From: Pseudomonas serbica
GTDB taxonomy: Bacteria > Pseudomonadota > Gammaproteobacteria > Pseudomonadales > Pseudomonadaceae
DNA: 64,000 bases
Direction of reading: 5' to 3'
Assembly: GCF_028823535.1 (NCBI RefSeq)
Contig: NZ_JAQIYM010000005.1
Location: 310,001-374,000 of the forward strand
Part shown: positions 1 through 8,917 of the stretch, in pieces
How positions within the stretch are numbered: the first letter of the stretch is position 1
How the letters are laid out: each line of letters opens with the position of its first letter
Made by a program: the position numbers and the translations under genes
The notes under the pieces: model-generated
Told to the model about the DNA's origin: nothing
The model's input: the letters and a program-made list of their open reading frames with translations, nothing else
Database searches by the model: none

Positions 1-464
1 CATTCTTCTTCGCTCATCATCTTGTCCAGTTCGACCAGGATCAGCAGTTCGTTGTTCTTGTTGCACACGCCTTGGATGAACTTGGCGGATTCTTCGTTAC
101 CGACGTTCGGCGCCGTCTCGATTTCCGACTGACGCAGGTAAACCACTTCGGCCACGCTGTCGACCATGATCCCGACCACCTGCTTGTCGGCTTCGATGAT
201 GACGATACGGGTGTTGTCGCTGATTTCGGCATTCATCAGGCCGAAGCGCTGGCGGGTGTCGATCACGGTGACCACGTTGCCGCGCAGGTTAATGATGCCC
301 AGCACGTAGCTCGGTGCACCCGGTACCGGGGCGATTTCGGTGTAGCGCAGGACTTCCTGGACGCGCATCACGTTGATGCCATAGGTCTCGTTGTCCAGCT
401 TGAAGGTGACCCATTGCAGGATCGGATCTTCGGAACCCTTTGCCGCCGTTGCCTTGTCATTCAT
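1..464 (-). CDS. cheW: Chemotaxis coupling protein CheW (3' end beyond window)
   Basis: This gene encodes the adaptor that links chemoreceptors to the kinase CheA in the polar chemosensory array. About 154 codons are visible from the ATG at 462-464, beginning MNDKATAAKGSEDPILQWVTF; the stop lies off the left edge, so the gene is nearly complete compared with the usual ~160 residues. The CheW fold is recognisable from the strings VTFKLDNETYGINVMRVQEVL, APVPGAPSYVLGIINLRG and VVTVIDTRQRFGL. It is the last visible gene of the minus-strand run after parC and parP, the arrangement found in other polar-flagellate Pseudomonas. The identification is certain; only the C-terminus is unseen. Confidence 0.95.
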   Translation of the reverse strand, partial: MNDKATAAKGSEDPILQWVTFKLDNETYGINVMRVQEVLRYTEIAPVPGAPSYVLGIINLRGNVVTVIDTRQRFGLMNAEISDNTRIVIIEADKQVVGIMVDSVAEVVYLRQSEIETAPNVGNEESAKFIQGVCNKNNELLILVELDKMMSEEE

Positions 465-506
465 ACCCTGATCCCCTCAAGAAACCGCCCTGGCGGTGTT
501 GTTCTG

Positions 507-1412
507 TTATGTAGTTGTGTGGGTCGGCTTGTTGCCGCCCATGTGCCTGGCCCCACCGCTGGCGATCAATTCGGCCAGTTCGGATACATCGAGCAAGGCA
601 CACATGTGTTCTATCACCGTGCCCGCCAGCCATGGCCGTTGGCCGCGGTGGCTGCGCCATTTGATTTCGTTCGGGTCCAGGCGCAACGAGCGGCTGACCT
701 GATGCACCGCCAGCCCCCATTCGTAACCCTGGACGGAAATCACGTACTGCAAGCCCTGCTTGAAGTCCTCGCGGTAGCGATCGGGCATGACCCAACGGGC
801 CGTGTCCAGAACCTTGAGGTTGCCAGCCTGGCTCGGCAGGATGCCCAGGAACCAGTCCGGCTGGCCGAACAGCGAGGTCAGCTCATGACCGGCCAGTGGA
901 TAAATCGAACCCAGGCACACCAGCGGCACCGCCAGGGTCAGGCCGGCGACATCGAACAACAGGCATTCGAAGGGTTCGGCCGCCCAGGCCGGACGATCGT
1001 CGGTTTCCACCGGTGGCGGCGTGTTGGCAGGTGGCAAATGCACTTCGACGACCGGAGGCACCAAGGCTTGATGCACTTCGACCGGCGGCGGTACCAGGGC
1101 GTGCAGCAATGGCGCGATGGTTGATACCGGCGTCAGCACGGGGGCCGGCGCTTCGATCACGGCCACAGCGGGCTTCGCCACAGCTACCACAGGTGCAACG
1201 TCCGGGGCGGCGCCCTTCTGTGCATCCCGGGCCTGCTCTTCGAGCACTGCGGCCTGGAATTCGTCGAGCGCAGCCTCGGCTTCGACGACTTCCGGCGCTG
1301 CTTCGAATTCCGCCGAGAGTTCCTCGGTGACTTCTTGCAGCAGGCTGTCCAGATACGACTGCAGCGCCAGTTGCGGGCGCGATGTGATCTTTACCGGCCG
1401 ATTCACTGACAC
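507..1412 (-). CDS. parP: ParP-like CheW-domain protein (polar array docking)
   Basis: A 301-residue protein with a long, low-complexity Ala/Pro/Val-rich N-terminal half (about residues 40-150) and a C-terminal CheW-like domain (about 155-295, starting FECLLFDVAGLTLAVPLVCLG). In Vibrio and Pseudomonas the gene at this position, between parC and cheW, encodes ParP, which binds CheA and ParC and holds the chemosensory array at the pole. That function is inferred from synteny and architecture. The likely start is a GTG at 1410-1412; a second in-frame GTG two codons later is possible. No good ribosome-binding site is visible because REP repeats end only a few bases upstream. The N-terminal linker is the least certain part. 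Confidence 0.85.
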   Translation of the reverse strand: MSVNRPVKITSRPQLALQSYLDSLLQEVTEELSAEFEAAPEVVEAEAALDEFQAAVLEEQARDAQKGAAPDVAPVVAVAKPAVAVIEAPAPVLTPVSTIAPLLHALVPPPVEVHQALVPPVVEVHLPPANTPPPVETDDRPAWAAEPFECLLFDVAGLTLAVPLVCLGSIYPLAGHELTSLFGQPDWFLGILPSQAGNLKVLDTARWVMPDRYREDFKQGLQYVISVQGYEWGLAVHQVSRSLRLDPNEIKWRSHRGQRPWLAGTVIEHMCALLDVSELAELIASGGARHMGGNKPTHTTT

Positions 1413-1420
1413 CCCCCCAT

Positions 1421-1597
1421 TGTAGGAGCGAGCTTGCTCGCGAAGAACCCGAGAGCGACGCGGGGTGCCAGGTTTCGAGCGTTATCGTTGACGACCATCG
1501 CGAGCAAGCTTGCTCCTACAGGAGCGAGAATGCCGCGGGCTGCCAGGTTTCCAGCGTTATCGTTGACGACCATCGCGAGCAAGCTTGCTCCTACAGG
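1421..1597. repeat. Cluster of three REP palindromes with an internal direct repeat
   Basis: Three copies of a TGTAGGAGC-GAGCTTGCTCGCG-type REP element lie between parC and parP, the first in opposite orientation to the other two. The last two sit inside a direct repeat (copies at 1466-1520 and 1541-1595, offset 75 bases) that differs at one position over 55 bases. The element is non-coding; the reading frames through it are fortuitous. Confidence 0.85.
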
Positions 1598-1611
1598 GAT
1601 CGCGCTCATTC

Positions 1612-2400
1612 TCAAGCCACCTGCGCAACAAGTTGCGCCGCCAGCAGATGCTTGAGCAACGCGCGGTAGGCGACGACGCCACGGCTCTTGCCGTCGAATT
1701 GCGAAGGCGTCAGCCCCGCCCGGCTGGCATCGCGCAAGCGCGTGTCGACCGGGATGTAGCCCTGCCAGATCTCTTCCGGAAACTTGTCGCGCAGCACTCG
1801 CAGCGTACCGAGGGAGGCTTGCGTGCGGCGGTCGAACAGCGTCGGCACGATGGTGAACGGCAAGGCCTGCTTGCGCGAACGATTGATCATCGCCAGGGTG
1901 TTGACCATACGCTCCAGGCCTTTGACCGCCAGGTGCTCGGTCTGCACCGGGATCACCAGTTGCTGGCTCGCCGCCAAGGCATTGACCATCAGCACCCCGA
2001 GCAACGGCGGGCTGTCGATCACCGCGTAATCGAAGTCCTGCCACAATTGCGCCAAGCTCTTGGCAATCACCAGGCCCAGGCCACTCTGGCCCGGCGACTG
2101 ACGCTCAAGGGTGGCCAGCGCAGTGCTCGATGGCAACAGCGAAATGCTTTCGTGGCTGGTAGGCAGCAACAACTGCCCGGGCAGGCCCTGGGGCACGCTG
2201 CCTTTATGCAGGAACAGGTCGTAGTTGCTGTGTTCAAGGCTGTCGGGGTCGTAACCGAAATAGCTGGTCATGGAGCCGTGGGGGTCCAGATCGACCACGA
2301 CCACGCGCTTGCCTGCCTCGGCCAGCAACCCGGCTAAAGCGATGGAGGAAGTGGTTTTACCAACACCACCCTTTTGATTGGCGACTGCCCAGACTCTCAT
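1612..2400 (-). CDS. parC: ParA/Soj-family ATPase ParC for chemotaxis array positioning
   Basis: A 262-residue MinD/ParA-type ATPase with the deviant Walker A motif KGGVGKTT at residues 10-17 and the Walker A' segment VVVDLDPHGS a little further on. In polar-flagellate gammaproteobacteria this gene, between motD and parP, encodes ParC (called Soj/ParA in older annotation), which directs polar localisation and inheritance of the chemotaxis array. It is not a chromosome-partition ParA: there is no parB, and the neighbours are all motility genes. The ATG at 2398-2400 begins MRVWAVANQK. The role is inferred from context; the family assignment is secure. Confidence 0.9.
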   Translation of the reverse strand: MRVWAVANQKGGVGKTTSSIALAGLLAEAGKRVVVVDLDPHGSMTSYFGYDPDSLEHSNYDLFLHKGSVPQGLPGQLLLPTSHESISLLPSSTALATLERQSPGQSGLGLVIAKSLAQLWQDFDYAVIDSPPLLGVLMVNALAASQQLVIPVQTEHLAVKGLERMVNTLAMINRSRKQALPFTIVPTLFDRRTQASLGTLRVLRDKFPEEIWQGYIPVDTRLRDASRAGLTPSQFDGKSRGVVAYRALLKHLLAAQLVAQVA

Positions 2401-2442
2401 TCGATTGTTCCTCCCGGCCGAACGGGTCGGCCGAGAATTAGC

Positions 2443-3333
2443 TCAGCGTGTTAATGCGGGTGACGGAGAATTGACGGCGTTCTCCCCTACCGGCGACTTG
2501 ACCTTGGTCGGTGCAGTTTGTGTGCCAGCACGCTTCAATGCGGCATCCGGTTGCGCATTGGCCGCACCGGTGGCAGTGAGGCTGCGGCGCACATCCAGGT
2601 TGCGCGAGACCACCAGCACCACCCGACGGTTGCGTGCCCGGCCCTCGGCCGTGGCGTTATTGGCCACCGGCTGGAATTCGCCATACCCCACCGACGCCAG
2701 GCGACCGGGGTTGACCCCCTGCATCGCCAGCATGCGCACGATGCTGGCCGAGCGCGCCGAAGACAGCTCCCAATTGGTGGGGTACTGCGAGGTGCGGATC
2801 GGTTGATCGTCAGTGAAACCCTCGACGTGGATCGGGTTGTCGAACGGTTTCAGGATCTTCGCGACCTTGTCGATGATGTTGAAGGCGATGTCGCTGGGCA
2901 TGGCATCACCGCTGCCGAACAGCAAGCTGGAATTGAGTTCGATCTCGACCCACAACTCGTTGCCGCGCACCGTCATCTGGTTGGAACTAATGAGGTCGCC
3001 AAACGCCGCGCTGATGTCATCGGCGATGCTTTTGAGCGGATCGCTGGCACCCGAGACACCGGCATCGACCTGGTCACTGTCCTTGACCAGCGGCTTGGCC
3101 GGGGTCACGGTCTTCGGCCGCTCGTCACCGATGGGGATCGGCTTGAGCGCGCGATCGGTATCGTTAAAGACCCCGACCAACGCCTCGGAAATGACCTTGT
3201 ACTTGCCTTCGTTGATCGAGGAGATCGAGTACATCACCACGAAGAAGGCGAACAGCAAGGTGATGAAGTCGGCGTAGGACACCAGCCAGCGTTCGTGATT
3301 GACGTGTTCTTCAGGCTGGCGACGACGTGCCAT
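2443..3333 (-). CDS. motD: Flagellar stator subunit MotD (MotB-like)
   Basis: A 296-residue MotB-family stator protein. A short cytoplasmic tail leads into one membrane helix (SYADFITLLFAFFVVMYS) containing the expected proton-binding aspartate at D22. A periplasmic OmpA/MotB peptidoglycan-binding domain follows (about residues 145-255, with HVEGFTDDQPI and ARNRRVVL motifs), then a Pro/Ala-rich tail. It pairs with motC immediately upstream (15-base gap). Pseudomonas species carry two stator sets; motCD, in the chemotaxis operon, is associated with swarming and high-load motility in P. aeruginosa. The N-terminal MARRRQPEEHVNHERW and the downstream parC fit that set. Confidence 0.95.
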   Translation of the reverse strand: MARRRQPEEHVNHERWLVSYADFITLLFAFFVVMYSISSINEGKYKVISEALVGVFNDTDRALKPIPIGDERPKTVTPAKPLVKDSDQVDAGVSGASDPLKSIADDISAAFGDLISSNQMTVRGNELWVEIELNSSLLFGSGDAMPSDIAFNIIDKVAKILKPFDNPIHVEGFTDDQPIRTSQYPTNWELSSARSASIVRMLAMQGVNPGRLASVGYGEFQPVANNATAEGRARNRRVVLVVSRNLDVRRSLTATGAANAQPDAALKRAGTQTAPTKVKSPVGENAVNSPSPALTR

Positions 3334-3348
3334 GATCCATGTCCCCCA

Positions 3349-4089
3349 TCAATCCATGAAGCCCTGGAGCTTCAACTCAATCGAGCGTGGGTTTTCACCT
3401 TCGGCGATCGACAGGATCCCTTCCAACAACATTTCGCGATAACGCGACTGGCGTAATGCGATGGACTTGAGCTTGGCGGCAATCGGCAGCAACACCAGGT
3501 TGGCACTGGCGACGCCATAGATGGTGGCGACGAAGGCCACGGCGATGCCATTGCCCAGCTGCGACGGATCGCCCAGGTTGCCCATGACATGTATCAGGCC
3601 CATGACCGCACCGATGATGCCGATGGTCGGCGCATAACCGCCCATGCTTTCGAAGACCTTGGCGGCTTCGATGTCGCGGCTTTCCTGGGTGTAGAAATCC
3701 ACCTCGAGAATGCTGCGGATCGCTTCCGGCTCGACGCCATCGACGAGCAATTGCAGGCCTTTGCGCGAATAGCTGTCGGGCTCGGCATCGGCCACCCCTT
3801 CCAGCCCGAGCAGGCCTTCCTTGCGGGCGGTCAGACTCCAGTTGACGACGCGATCGATGCCACCGGCCAGGTCGACCCGCGGCGGAAACAGGATCCACGC
3901 CAGGATCTGCATGGCACGCTTGAAAGCGCTCATGGGCGATTGCAGCAACGCCGCGCCAATGGTCCCGCCCAGTACGATCAACGCGGCCGGACCGTTGGCC
4001 AGCGCACCGATATGTCCACCTTCGAGGTAGTTGCCGCCGATGATGGCGACGAACGCCATGATGATGCCGATGAGACTTAACACGTCCAT
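3349..4089 (-). CDS. motC: Flagellar stator subunit MotC (MotA-like)
   Basis: A 246-residue MotA/TolQ/ExbB-family protein with four hydrophobic segments (residues about 5-25, 30-50, 145-170 and 180-205) and a cytoplasmic loop between the second and third. The conserved segments GGYAPTIGIIGAVMGLIHVM and AVAFVATIYGVASANL form the MotA channel helices. With MotD it makes the ion-conducting stator of the polar flagellum. The start codon overlaps the cheB stop by one base (TGATG), so translation is probably coupled. The C-terminal ENPRSIELKLQGF motif is typical of the family. Confidence 0.95.
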   Translation of the reverse strand: MDVLSLIGIIMAFVAIIGGNYLEGGHIGALANGPAALIVLGGTIGAALLQSPMSAFKRAMQILAWILFPPRVDLAGGIDRVVNWSLTARKEGLLGLEGVADAEPDSYSRKGLQLLVDGVEPEAIRSILEVDFYTQESRDIEAAKVFESMGGYAPTIGIIGAVMGLIHVMGNLGDPSQLGNGIAVAFVATIYGVASANLVLLPIAAKLKSIALRQSRYREMLLEGILSIAEGENPRSIELKLQGFMD

Positions 4090-5225
4090 CAGAGGCAGGC
4101 CTCGACGATGTGCCGGCCGATGTCGTCCAGCCCATACACCGCGTCGGCCAGCTCGGCCTTGACGATGGCCATGGGCATGCCATAGATCACGCAGCTGGCT
4201 TCATCCTGGGCCCAGATCGAACTGCCGCTCTGCTTGAGCAGGCGCGCGCCTTCGCGGCCGTCGGCGCCCATGCCGGTCAGTACCACCGCCAGAACTTTGT
4301 CACCGTAGGACTTGGCCGCCGAACCGAAGGTGATGTCCACGCACGGCTTGTAGTTCAAGCGCTCGTCGCCCGGGAGGATTTTCACCGCGCCGCGACCATC
4401 GACCATCATCTGCTTGCCACCGGGCGCCAACAACGCCAGCCCCGGACGCAGGATGTCGCCGTCCTCGGCTTCCTTGACGCTGATCCGGCAGAGCTTGTCC
4501 AGGCGCTCGGCGAATGCCTTGGTGAAGGCTGCCGGCATGTGCTGGACCAACACGATGGGGGCTGGGAAGTTGGCCGGCAGCTGGGTCAGTACCCGCTGCA
4601 GGGCAACCGGTCCGCCGGTGGACGTACCGATGGCCACCAGCTTGTAGGCCTTGCGTTTTGGCGCGGGCGATGACGGTGCATGCACGGGGGCACGGGTCGG
4701 GAGCGGAGCCGGTGCCGGACGCACAGGCGCACTGCTGCCATAACCGATAGTGCTCGCAGGCGCAGGCGTTGGTGTCGGAGCCGGCGCAGCCACGGGCGCT
4801 GGCGCGCTGTAGCTGCTGACACGACGATTACTGCGCGAGATGCTGAGAATCTTCTCGCACAGCAGTTGCTTGACCTTCTCGGGGTTGCGCGAAATGTCTT
4901 CGAAGTTCTTCGGCAGGAAGTCCACCGCACCGGCGTCCAGCGCATCCAGGGTGACCCGGGCGCCTTCGTGGGTCAGCGAGGAAAACATCAACACCGGGGT
5001 CGGGCAGCGCTGCATGATGTGCCGTACCGCGGTGATGCCGTCCATCATCGGCATCTCGTAGTCCATGGTGATCACGTCCGGCTTGAGGGCCAGCGCCTGA
5101 TCGATCGCCTCTTTGCCGTTGGTCGCCGTGCCGACGACCTGGATATTCACATCCGCTGAAAGAATTTCCGAGACGCGGCGGCGGAAAAACCCCGAATCGT
5201 CCACCACCAGGACCTTGACTGCCAT
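4089..5225 (-). CDS. cheB: Chemotaxis response regulator protein-glutamate methylesterase CheB
   Basis: A 378-residue CheB that removes methyl groups from (and deamidates) chemoreceptors to adapt signalling. It has an N-terminal receiver domain with phosphoacceptor D55 ([13 protein letters not shown]), an Ala/Pro-rich linker (about 138-190), and a C-terminal methylesterase domain with the catalytic triad S202 (GTSTGGP), H229 (QHMP) and D322 (GMGADG). The ATG at 5223-5225 ([10 protein letters not shown]) is preceded by GGAG at five bases and matches the family start; an upstream GTG two codons earlier is less likely. The gene lies between cheA and motC. Confidence 0.96.
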   Translation of the reverse strand: MAVKVLVVDDSGFFRRRVSEILSADVNIQVVGTATNGKEAIDQALALKPDVITMDYEMPMMDGITAVRHIMQRCPTPVLMFSSLTHEGARVTLDALDAGAVDFLPKNFEDISRNPEKVKQLLCEKILSISRSNRRVSSYSAPAPVAAPAPTPTPAPASTIGYGSSAPVRPAPAPLPTRAPVHAPSSPAPKRKAYKLVAIGTSTGGPVALQRVLTQLPANFPAPIVLVQHMPAAFTKAFAERLDKLCRISVKEAEDGDILRPGLALLAPGGKQMMVDGRGAVKILPGDERLNYKPCVDITFGSAAKSYGDKVLAVVLTGMGADGREGARLLKQSGSSIWAQDEASCVIYGMPMAIVKAELADAVYGLDDIGRHIVEACL

Positions 5226-5275
5226 AAACACTCCATTAGACGCAGCGGGGCATCAGTCGCCCCGCCACGCCAGAA

Positions 5276-7525
5276 TCAAATACGCCGTGTGGCGTAACGC
5301 TTGAGCATGCTCGGAACATCGAGAATCAGCGCGATGCGGCCGTCACCGGTGATGGTGGCGCCCGACATGCCCGGGGTTCCCTGGAGCATTTTGCCCAATG
5401 GCTTGATGACCACTTCTTCCTGGCCCACCAGCTGGTCGACGACAAAGCCGATCCGCTGGGTGCCCACCGAAAGGATCACCACATGGCCTTCGCGCTGCTC
5501 TTCGTGAGCGGCGGAGCTGACCAGCCAGCGCTTGAGGTAGAACAACGGCAGTGCCTTGTCCCGCACGATCACCACTTCCTGGCCGTCCACCACGTTGGTG
5601 CGCGACAGGTCGAGGTGGAAGATCTCGTTGACGTTCACCAGCGGGAAGGCGAACGCCTGGTTGCCGAGCATGACCATCAGGGTCGGCATGATCGCCAGGG
5701 TCAGCGGTACCTTGATGACGATCTTCGAGCCCTGGCCCTTGGCCGAATAGATGTTGATCGAACCGTTGAGCTGGGAGATCTTGGTTTTCACCACGTCCAT
5801 GCCCACGCCGCGACCCGACACGTCGGAGATCTCGGTCTTGGTCGAGAAACCCGGGGCGAAGATCAGGTTGTAGCACTCGGTATCGCTCAGGCGGTCGGCC
5901 GCATCCTTATCCATCACACCGCGTTTTACCGCGATGGCACGCAGGACATTCGGGTCCATGCCCTTGCCGTCGTCGGAGATCGACAACAGGATGTGATCGC
6001 CTTCCTGCTCGGCCGCCAGGATCACCTTGCCGCCACGGGCCTTGCCCGAGGCCTCGCGTTCTTCCGGCGATTCGATGCCGTGGTCGACCGCGTTGCGCAC
6101 CAGGTGGACCAGCGGGTCGGCCAGGGCTTCGACCAGGTTCTTGTCGAGGTCGGTGTCTTCGCCGACCAACTCCAGGTTGATCTCTTTCTTGAGCTGGCGC
6201 GCGAGGTCGCGAACCAGGCGCGGGAAACGTCCGAAGACCTTCTTGATCGGTTGCATCCGGGTCTTCATGACCGCGGTCTGCAGATCGGCCGTGACCACGT
6301 CGAGGTTCGACACGGCCTTGGACATGGCTTCGTCGGCGCTGTTGGCACCCAGGCGCACCAGGCGGTTACGCACCAGCACCAACTCGCCGACCATGTTCAT
6401 GATCTCGTCGAGCCGCGCGGTATCGACCCGCACGGTGGTCTCGGCTTCGCTGGCGGGTTTTTCCGCAGGCGGCGCGGCCGGGGCACGGGCCGCAGCCGGT
6501 GCAGCGGCGGGCGCCGGCGCTTGGGCTTTGGATTCGGGCGCCTTGGCCACGGGCTTGGGCGCAACCGCCTTGGCAGCCGGCACCGCTACCGAGGCGTTCG
6601 CGCCGCTGGCCGCTGTCGCAGTGCCGACGTCGCTGAACTTGCCTTTGCCGTGCAATTCGTCGAGCAGTGCTTCGAATTCATGGTCGCTGATCAGATCGCT
6701 GCCGGCCGCCGCAGCGGTAGGCGCTGCCGGTGCAGGCACCGATGCGATCGCCGACTCCAGCGCCTCGACCGCAAAGTTGCCCTTGCCGTGCAGCTGGTCG
6801 AGCAACGCTTCGAATTCTTCGTCGGTGATGTCCGAGCTATCGCCAGCGGCTTTCGGCTCTGGCGGCGCAACGGGCGCCGGGGCCACGGCATCGACGGCGA
6901 ACTTGCCCTTGCCGTGCAACTGATCGAGCAACGACTCGAACTCGGCGTCGGTGATTTCGTCGCTGGCCGGCACTTCGCTGGCGGGTGCTGGAGCAACCGC
7001 TGGCGCCTCGGCCTGGGCCTTGACGGCATTCAGCGAGTCCAGCAGTTGTTCGAATTCGTTATCGGTAATATCGCCTGGATCGGCTTCAACCACAGGTGCT
7101 TCGACCACTGCGGTAACCACCACCTCGTCAGCCGATTGCGGCTCGGCCAGACGCGCCAGTGCCGCCAGCAACTCAGGCGTTGCCGCCGTCACCGGGCTGC
7201 GCTCGCGCACTTCGCCGAACATGCTGTTCACGGCGTCCAGCGCCTCGAGGACCACGTCCATCAATTCCGAGTCAACGCGACGCTCGCCCTTGCGCAGGAT
7301 GTCGAACACGTTCTCGGCGATGTGGCAGCACTCCACCAGCTCGTTGAGCTGGAGGAAGCCGGCGCCCCCTTTTACAGTGTGAAAACCGCGAAAAATTGCA
7401 TTGAGCAAGTCCGCGTCATCCGGACGGCTTTCCAGCTCGACCAGTTGCTCGGACAGTTGCTCTAGAATCTCGCCGGCCTCAACCAGGAAATCCTGAAGGA
7501 TCTCTTCATCGGCGCCGAAGCTCAT
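5276..7525 (-). CDS. cheA: Chemotaxis histidine kinase CheA
   Basis: A 749-residue CheA, the kinase that phosphorylates CheY and CheB. The P1 Hpt domain carries phosphoacceptor H49 in FHTVKGGAGFL. A long linker (about residues 120-365) contains four copies of a D-[IL]-[TS]-D-x-E-F-E-x-L-L-D motif, three followed by an LHGKGxF box, at about 150, 187, 230 and 275. It ends in an Ala/Pro-rich stretch. P3 dimerisation (RLDEIMNMVGELVLVRN), P4 ATPase (N, G1 and G2 boxes such as LVRNAVDHGIE and GRGVGMDVV) and the P5 CheW-like domain complete it. A canonical CheY-binding P2 is not obvious. The linker is the region shown in Vibrio to bind ParP/ParC. Confidence 0.97.
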   Translation of the reverse strand: MSFGADEEILQDFLVEAGEILEQLSEQLVELESRPDDADLLNAIFRGFHTVKGGAGFLQLNELVECCHIAENVFDILRKGERRVDSELMDVVLEALDAVNSMFGEVRERSPVTAATPELLAALARLAEPQSADEVVVTAVVEAPVVEADPGDITDNEFEQLLDSLNAVKAQAEAPAVAPAPASEVPASDEITDAEFESLLDQLHGKGKFAVDAVAPAPVAPPEPKAAGDSSDITDEEFEALLDQLHGKGNFAVEALESAIASVPAPAAPTAAAAGSDLISDHEFEALLDELHGKGKFSDVGTATAASGANASVAVPAAKAVAPKPVAKAPESKAQAPAPAAAPAAARAPAAPPAEKPASEAETTVRVDTARLDEIMNMVGELVLVRNRLVRLGANSADEAMSKAVSNLDVVTADLQTAVMKTRMQPIKKVFGRFPRLVRDLARQLKKEINLELVGEDTDLDKNLVEALADPLVHLVRNAVDHGIESPEEREASGKARGGKVILAAEQEGDHILLSISDDGKGMDPNVLRAIAVKRGVMDKDAADRLSDTECYNLIFAPGFSTKTEISDVSGRGVGMDVVKTKISQLNGSINIYSAKGQGSKIVIKVPLTLAIMPTLMVMLGNQAFAFPLVNVNEIFHLDLSRTNVVDGQEVVIVRDKALPLFYLKRWLVSSAAHEEQREGHVVILSVGTQRIGFVVDQLVGQEEVVIKPLGKMLQGTPGMSGATITGDGRIALILDVPSMLKRYATRRI

Positions 7526-7571
7526 TTAAGGGGGTGCTCCTAAAGGTCTAAAAACCCAAAAACCTAAAATG

Positions 7572-8360
7572 TTAGAATCCTAGGCTGGATAGCAAATCGT
7601 CCACATCGTCCTGACCGGACATAACGTCTTCTCTTTTATCGGCATGAATCTGCGGACCTTCACCCTTGGAGAGATGTTTTTGTGGATCTTTTTCTGCAAG
7701 CATTGCCGCGCGGTCATGTTCGATGCCCGCAAAGCGGTCCACCTGACTGGCCATCAGCACGAGCTTGAGCAGGTTGCTTTCCACTTCGGTGACCAGTTGG
7801 GTCACGCGCTTGATCACCTGGCCCGTGAGATCCTGGTAATCCTGGGCGAGCAGGATGTCGTTGAGGTTGCTCGACACGGCGCGGTTGTCCGTGCTGCTGC
7901 GCGCCAAGAAGCCGTCGACACGCCGGGCCAGCTCACGGAACTCTTCAGCGCCGACTTCGCGTCGCATGAACCGTCCCCAATCGGTGCTCAGCCCCTGGGC
8001 TTCGTCCGCCAGGCTGTTGACCAGCGGCGTGGCGTTTTCCACCAGGTCCATGGTGCGGTTGGCGGCAGCTTCAGTCAGCTTGACCACATACCCCAGGCGC
8101 TCGGTGGCGTCGGTGATCTGTGACACTTCCTCGGCTTGCGGCATGTGCGGGTCAATCTGGAAATTGACGATCGCGCTATGCAACTCGCGGGTGAGCTTGC
8201 CCACTTCCTGGTACAGGCCGCGGTCACGGGTCTGGTTGAGCTCATGGATCAATTGCACAGCATCGCCGAACCTACCCTTTTCAAGGCTCTCGACCAATTC
8301 GACGGCGTGTTTTTTCAGGGTCGATTCAAAATCGCCCTGGGATGATTCGTTATGCCCCAT
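7572..8360 (-). CDS. cheZ: CheY-P phosphatase CheZ
   Basis: A 262-residue CheZ, which accelerates dephosphorylation of CheY-P to end the signal. It is predicted to be mostly helical. The active-site helix contains the conserved AQDYQDLTGQVIKRV segment (about residues 168-182), whose glutamine is the catalytic residue in the family. The protein ends in the acidic-hydrophobic peptide DDVDDLLSSLGF, the CheY-tethering tail. It sits directly after cheY. The ATG at 8358-8360 starts MGHNESSQGDF. Confidence 0.95.
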   Translation of the reverse strand: MGHNESSQGDFESTLKKHAVELVESLEKGRFGDAVQLIHELNQTRDRGLYQEVGKLTRELHSAIVNFQIDPHMPQAEEVSQITDATERLGYVVKLTEAAANRTMDLVENATPLVNSLADEAQGLSTDWGRFMRREVGAEEFRELARRVDGFLARSSTDNRAVSSNLNDILLAQDYQDLTGQVIKRVTQLVTEVESNLLKLVLMASQVDRFAGIEHDRAAMLAEKDPQKHLSKGEGPQIHADKREDVMSGQDDVDDLLSSLGF

Positions 8361-8379
8361 AGCTCCCCCGTGGCGCAGT

Positions 8380-8751
8380 TCAACCGATGCGTTCGAAAAT
8401 CTTCTCGATTTTTTCTTTCAACGCCTGGGCCGTGAAGGGTTTGACCACATAGCCGTTTACGCCGGCCTGGGCTGCTTCAATGATTTGCTCGCGCTTGGCT
8501 TCGGCAGTCACCATCAGCACTGGCAGGTGCTTGAGCCTTTCATCGGCGCGCACGTGGCGCAGCAGATCGATACCGGTCATGCCAGGCATGTTCCAGTCCG
8601 TCACCAGAAAGTCGATGCTCCCGCTGTTGAGTACCGGAATGGCGCTAGTGCCATCGTCGGCCTCGACCGTGTTGGTGAACCCAAGGTCACGCAACAGGTT
8701 TTTTATGATCCGCCGCATCGTTGAGAAGTCATCAACGATGAGGATTTTCAT
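8380..8751 (-). CDS. cheY: Chemotaxis response regulator CheY
   Basis: A single-domain receiver of 123 residues that, when phosphorylated by CheA, binds the flagellar switch protein FliM. The acidic pocket (DD at residues 7-8), the phosphoacceptor D52 (LVTDWNMPG), T84/A85 region (MVTAEA) and K106 (VVKPF) are all present. The ATG at 8749-8751 ([10 protein letters not shown]) gives the usual family length. An alternative TTG four codons upstream has a better-spaced GGAGG and could be used instead. A reading frame extending to 8997 is not needed. The 166 bases upstream to fliA show no clear promoter. Confidence 0.96.
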   Translation of the reverse strand: MKILIVDDFSTMRRIIKNLLRDLGFTNTVEADDGTSAIPVLNSGSIDFLVTDWNMPGMTGIDLLRHVRADERLKHLPVLMVTAEAKREQIIEAAQAGVNGYVVKPFTAQALKEKIEKIFERIG

Positions 8752-8917
8752 GTTCTTGTCCAATTCGACCTCCAAGCAGACTAAAACGCGCCCAGCACCT
8801 GGACGCGCCATTTCAATCAAACTGGCGAAACACTCGATGACTGTCTGGAGTACAACGGATCGAGACCGGCACGGTTCATCACCCCACCAGCCGCGTCGCA
8901 GTGCCCCCACACTGCCT

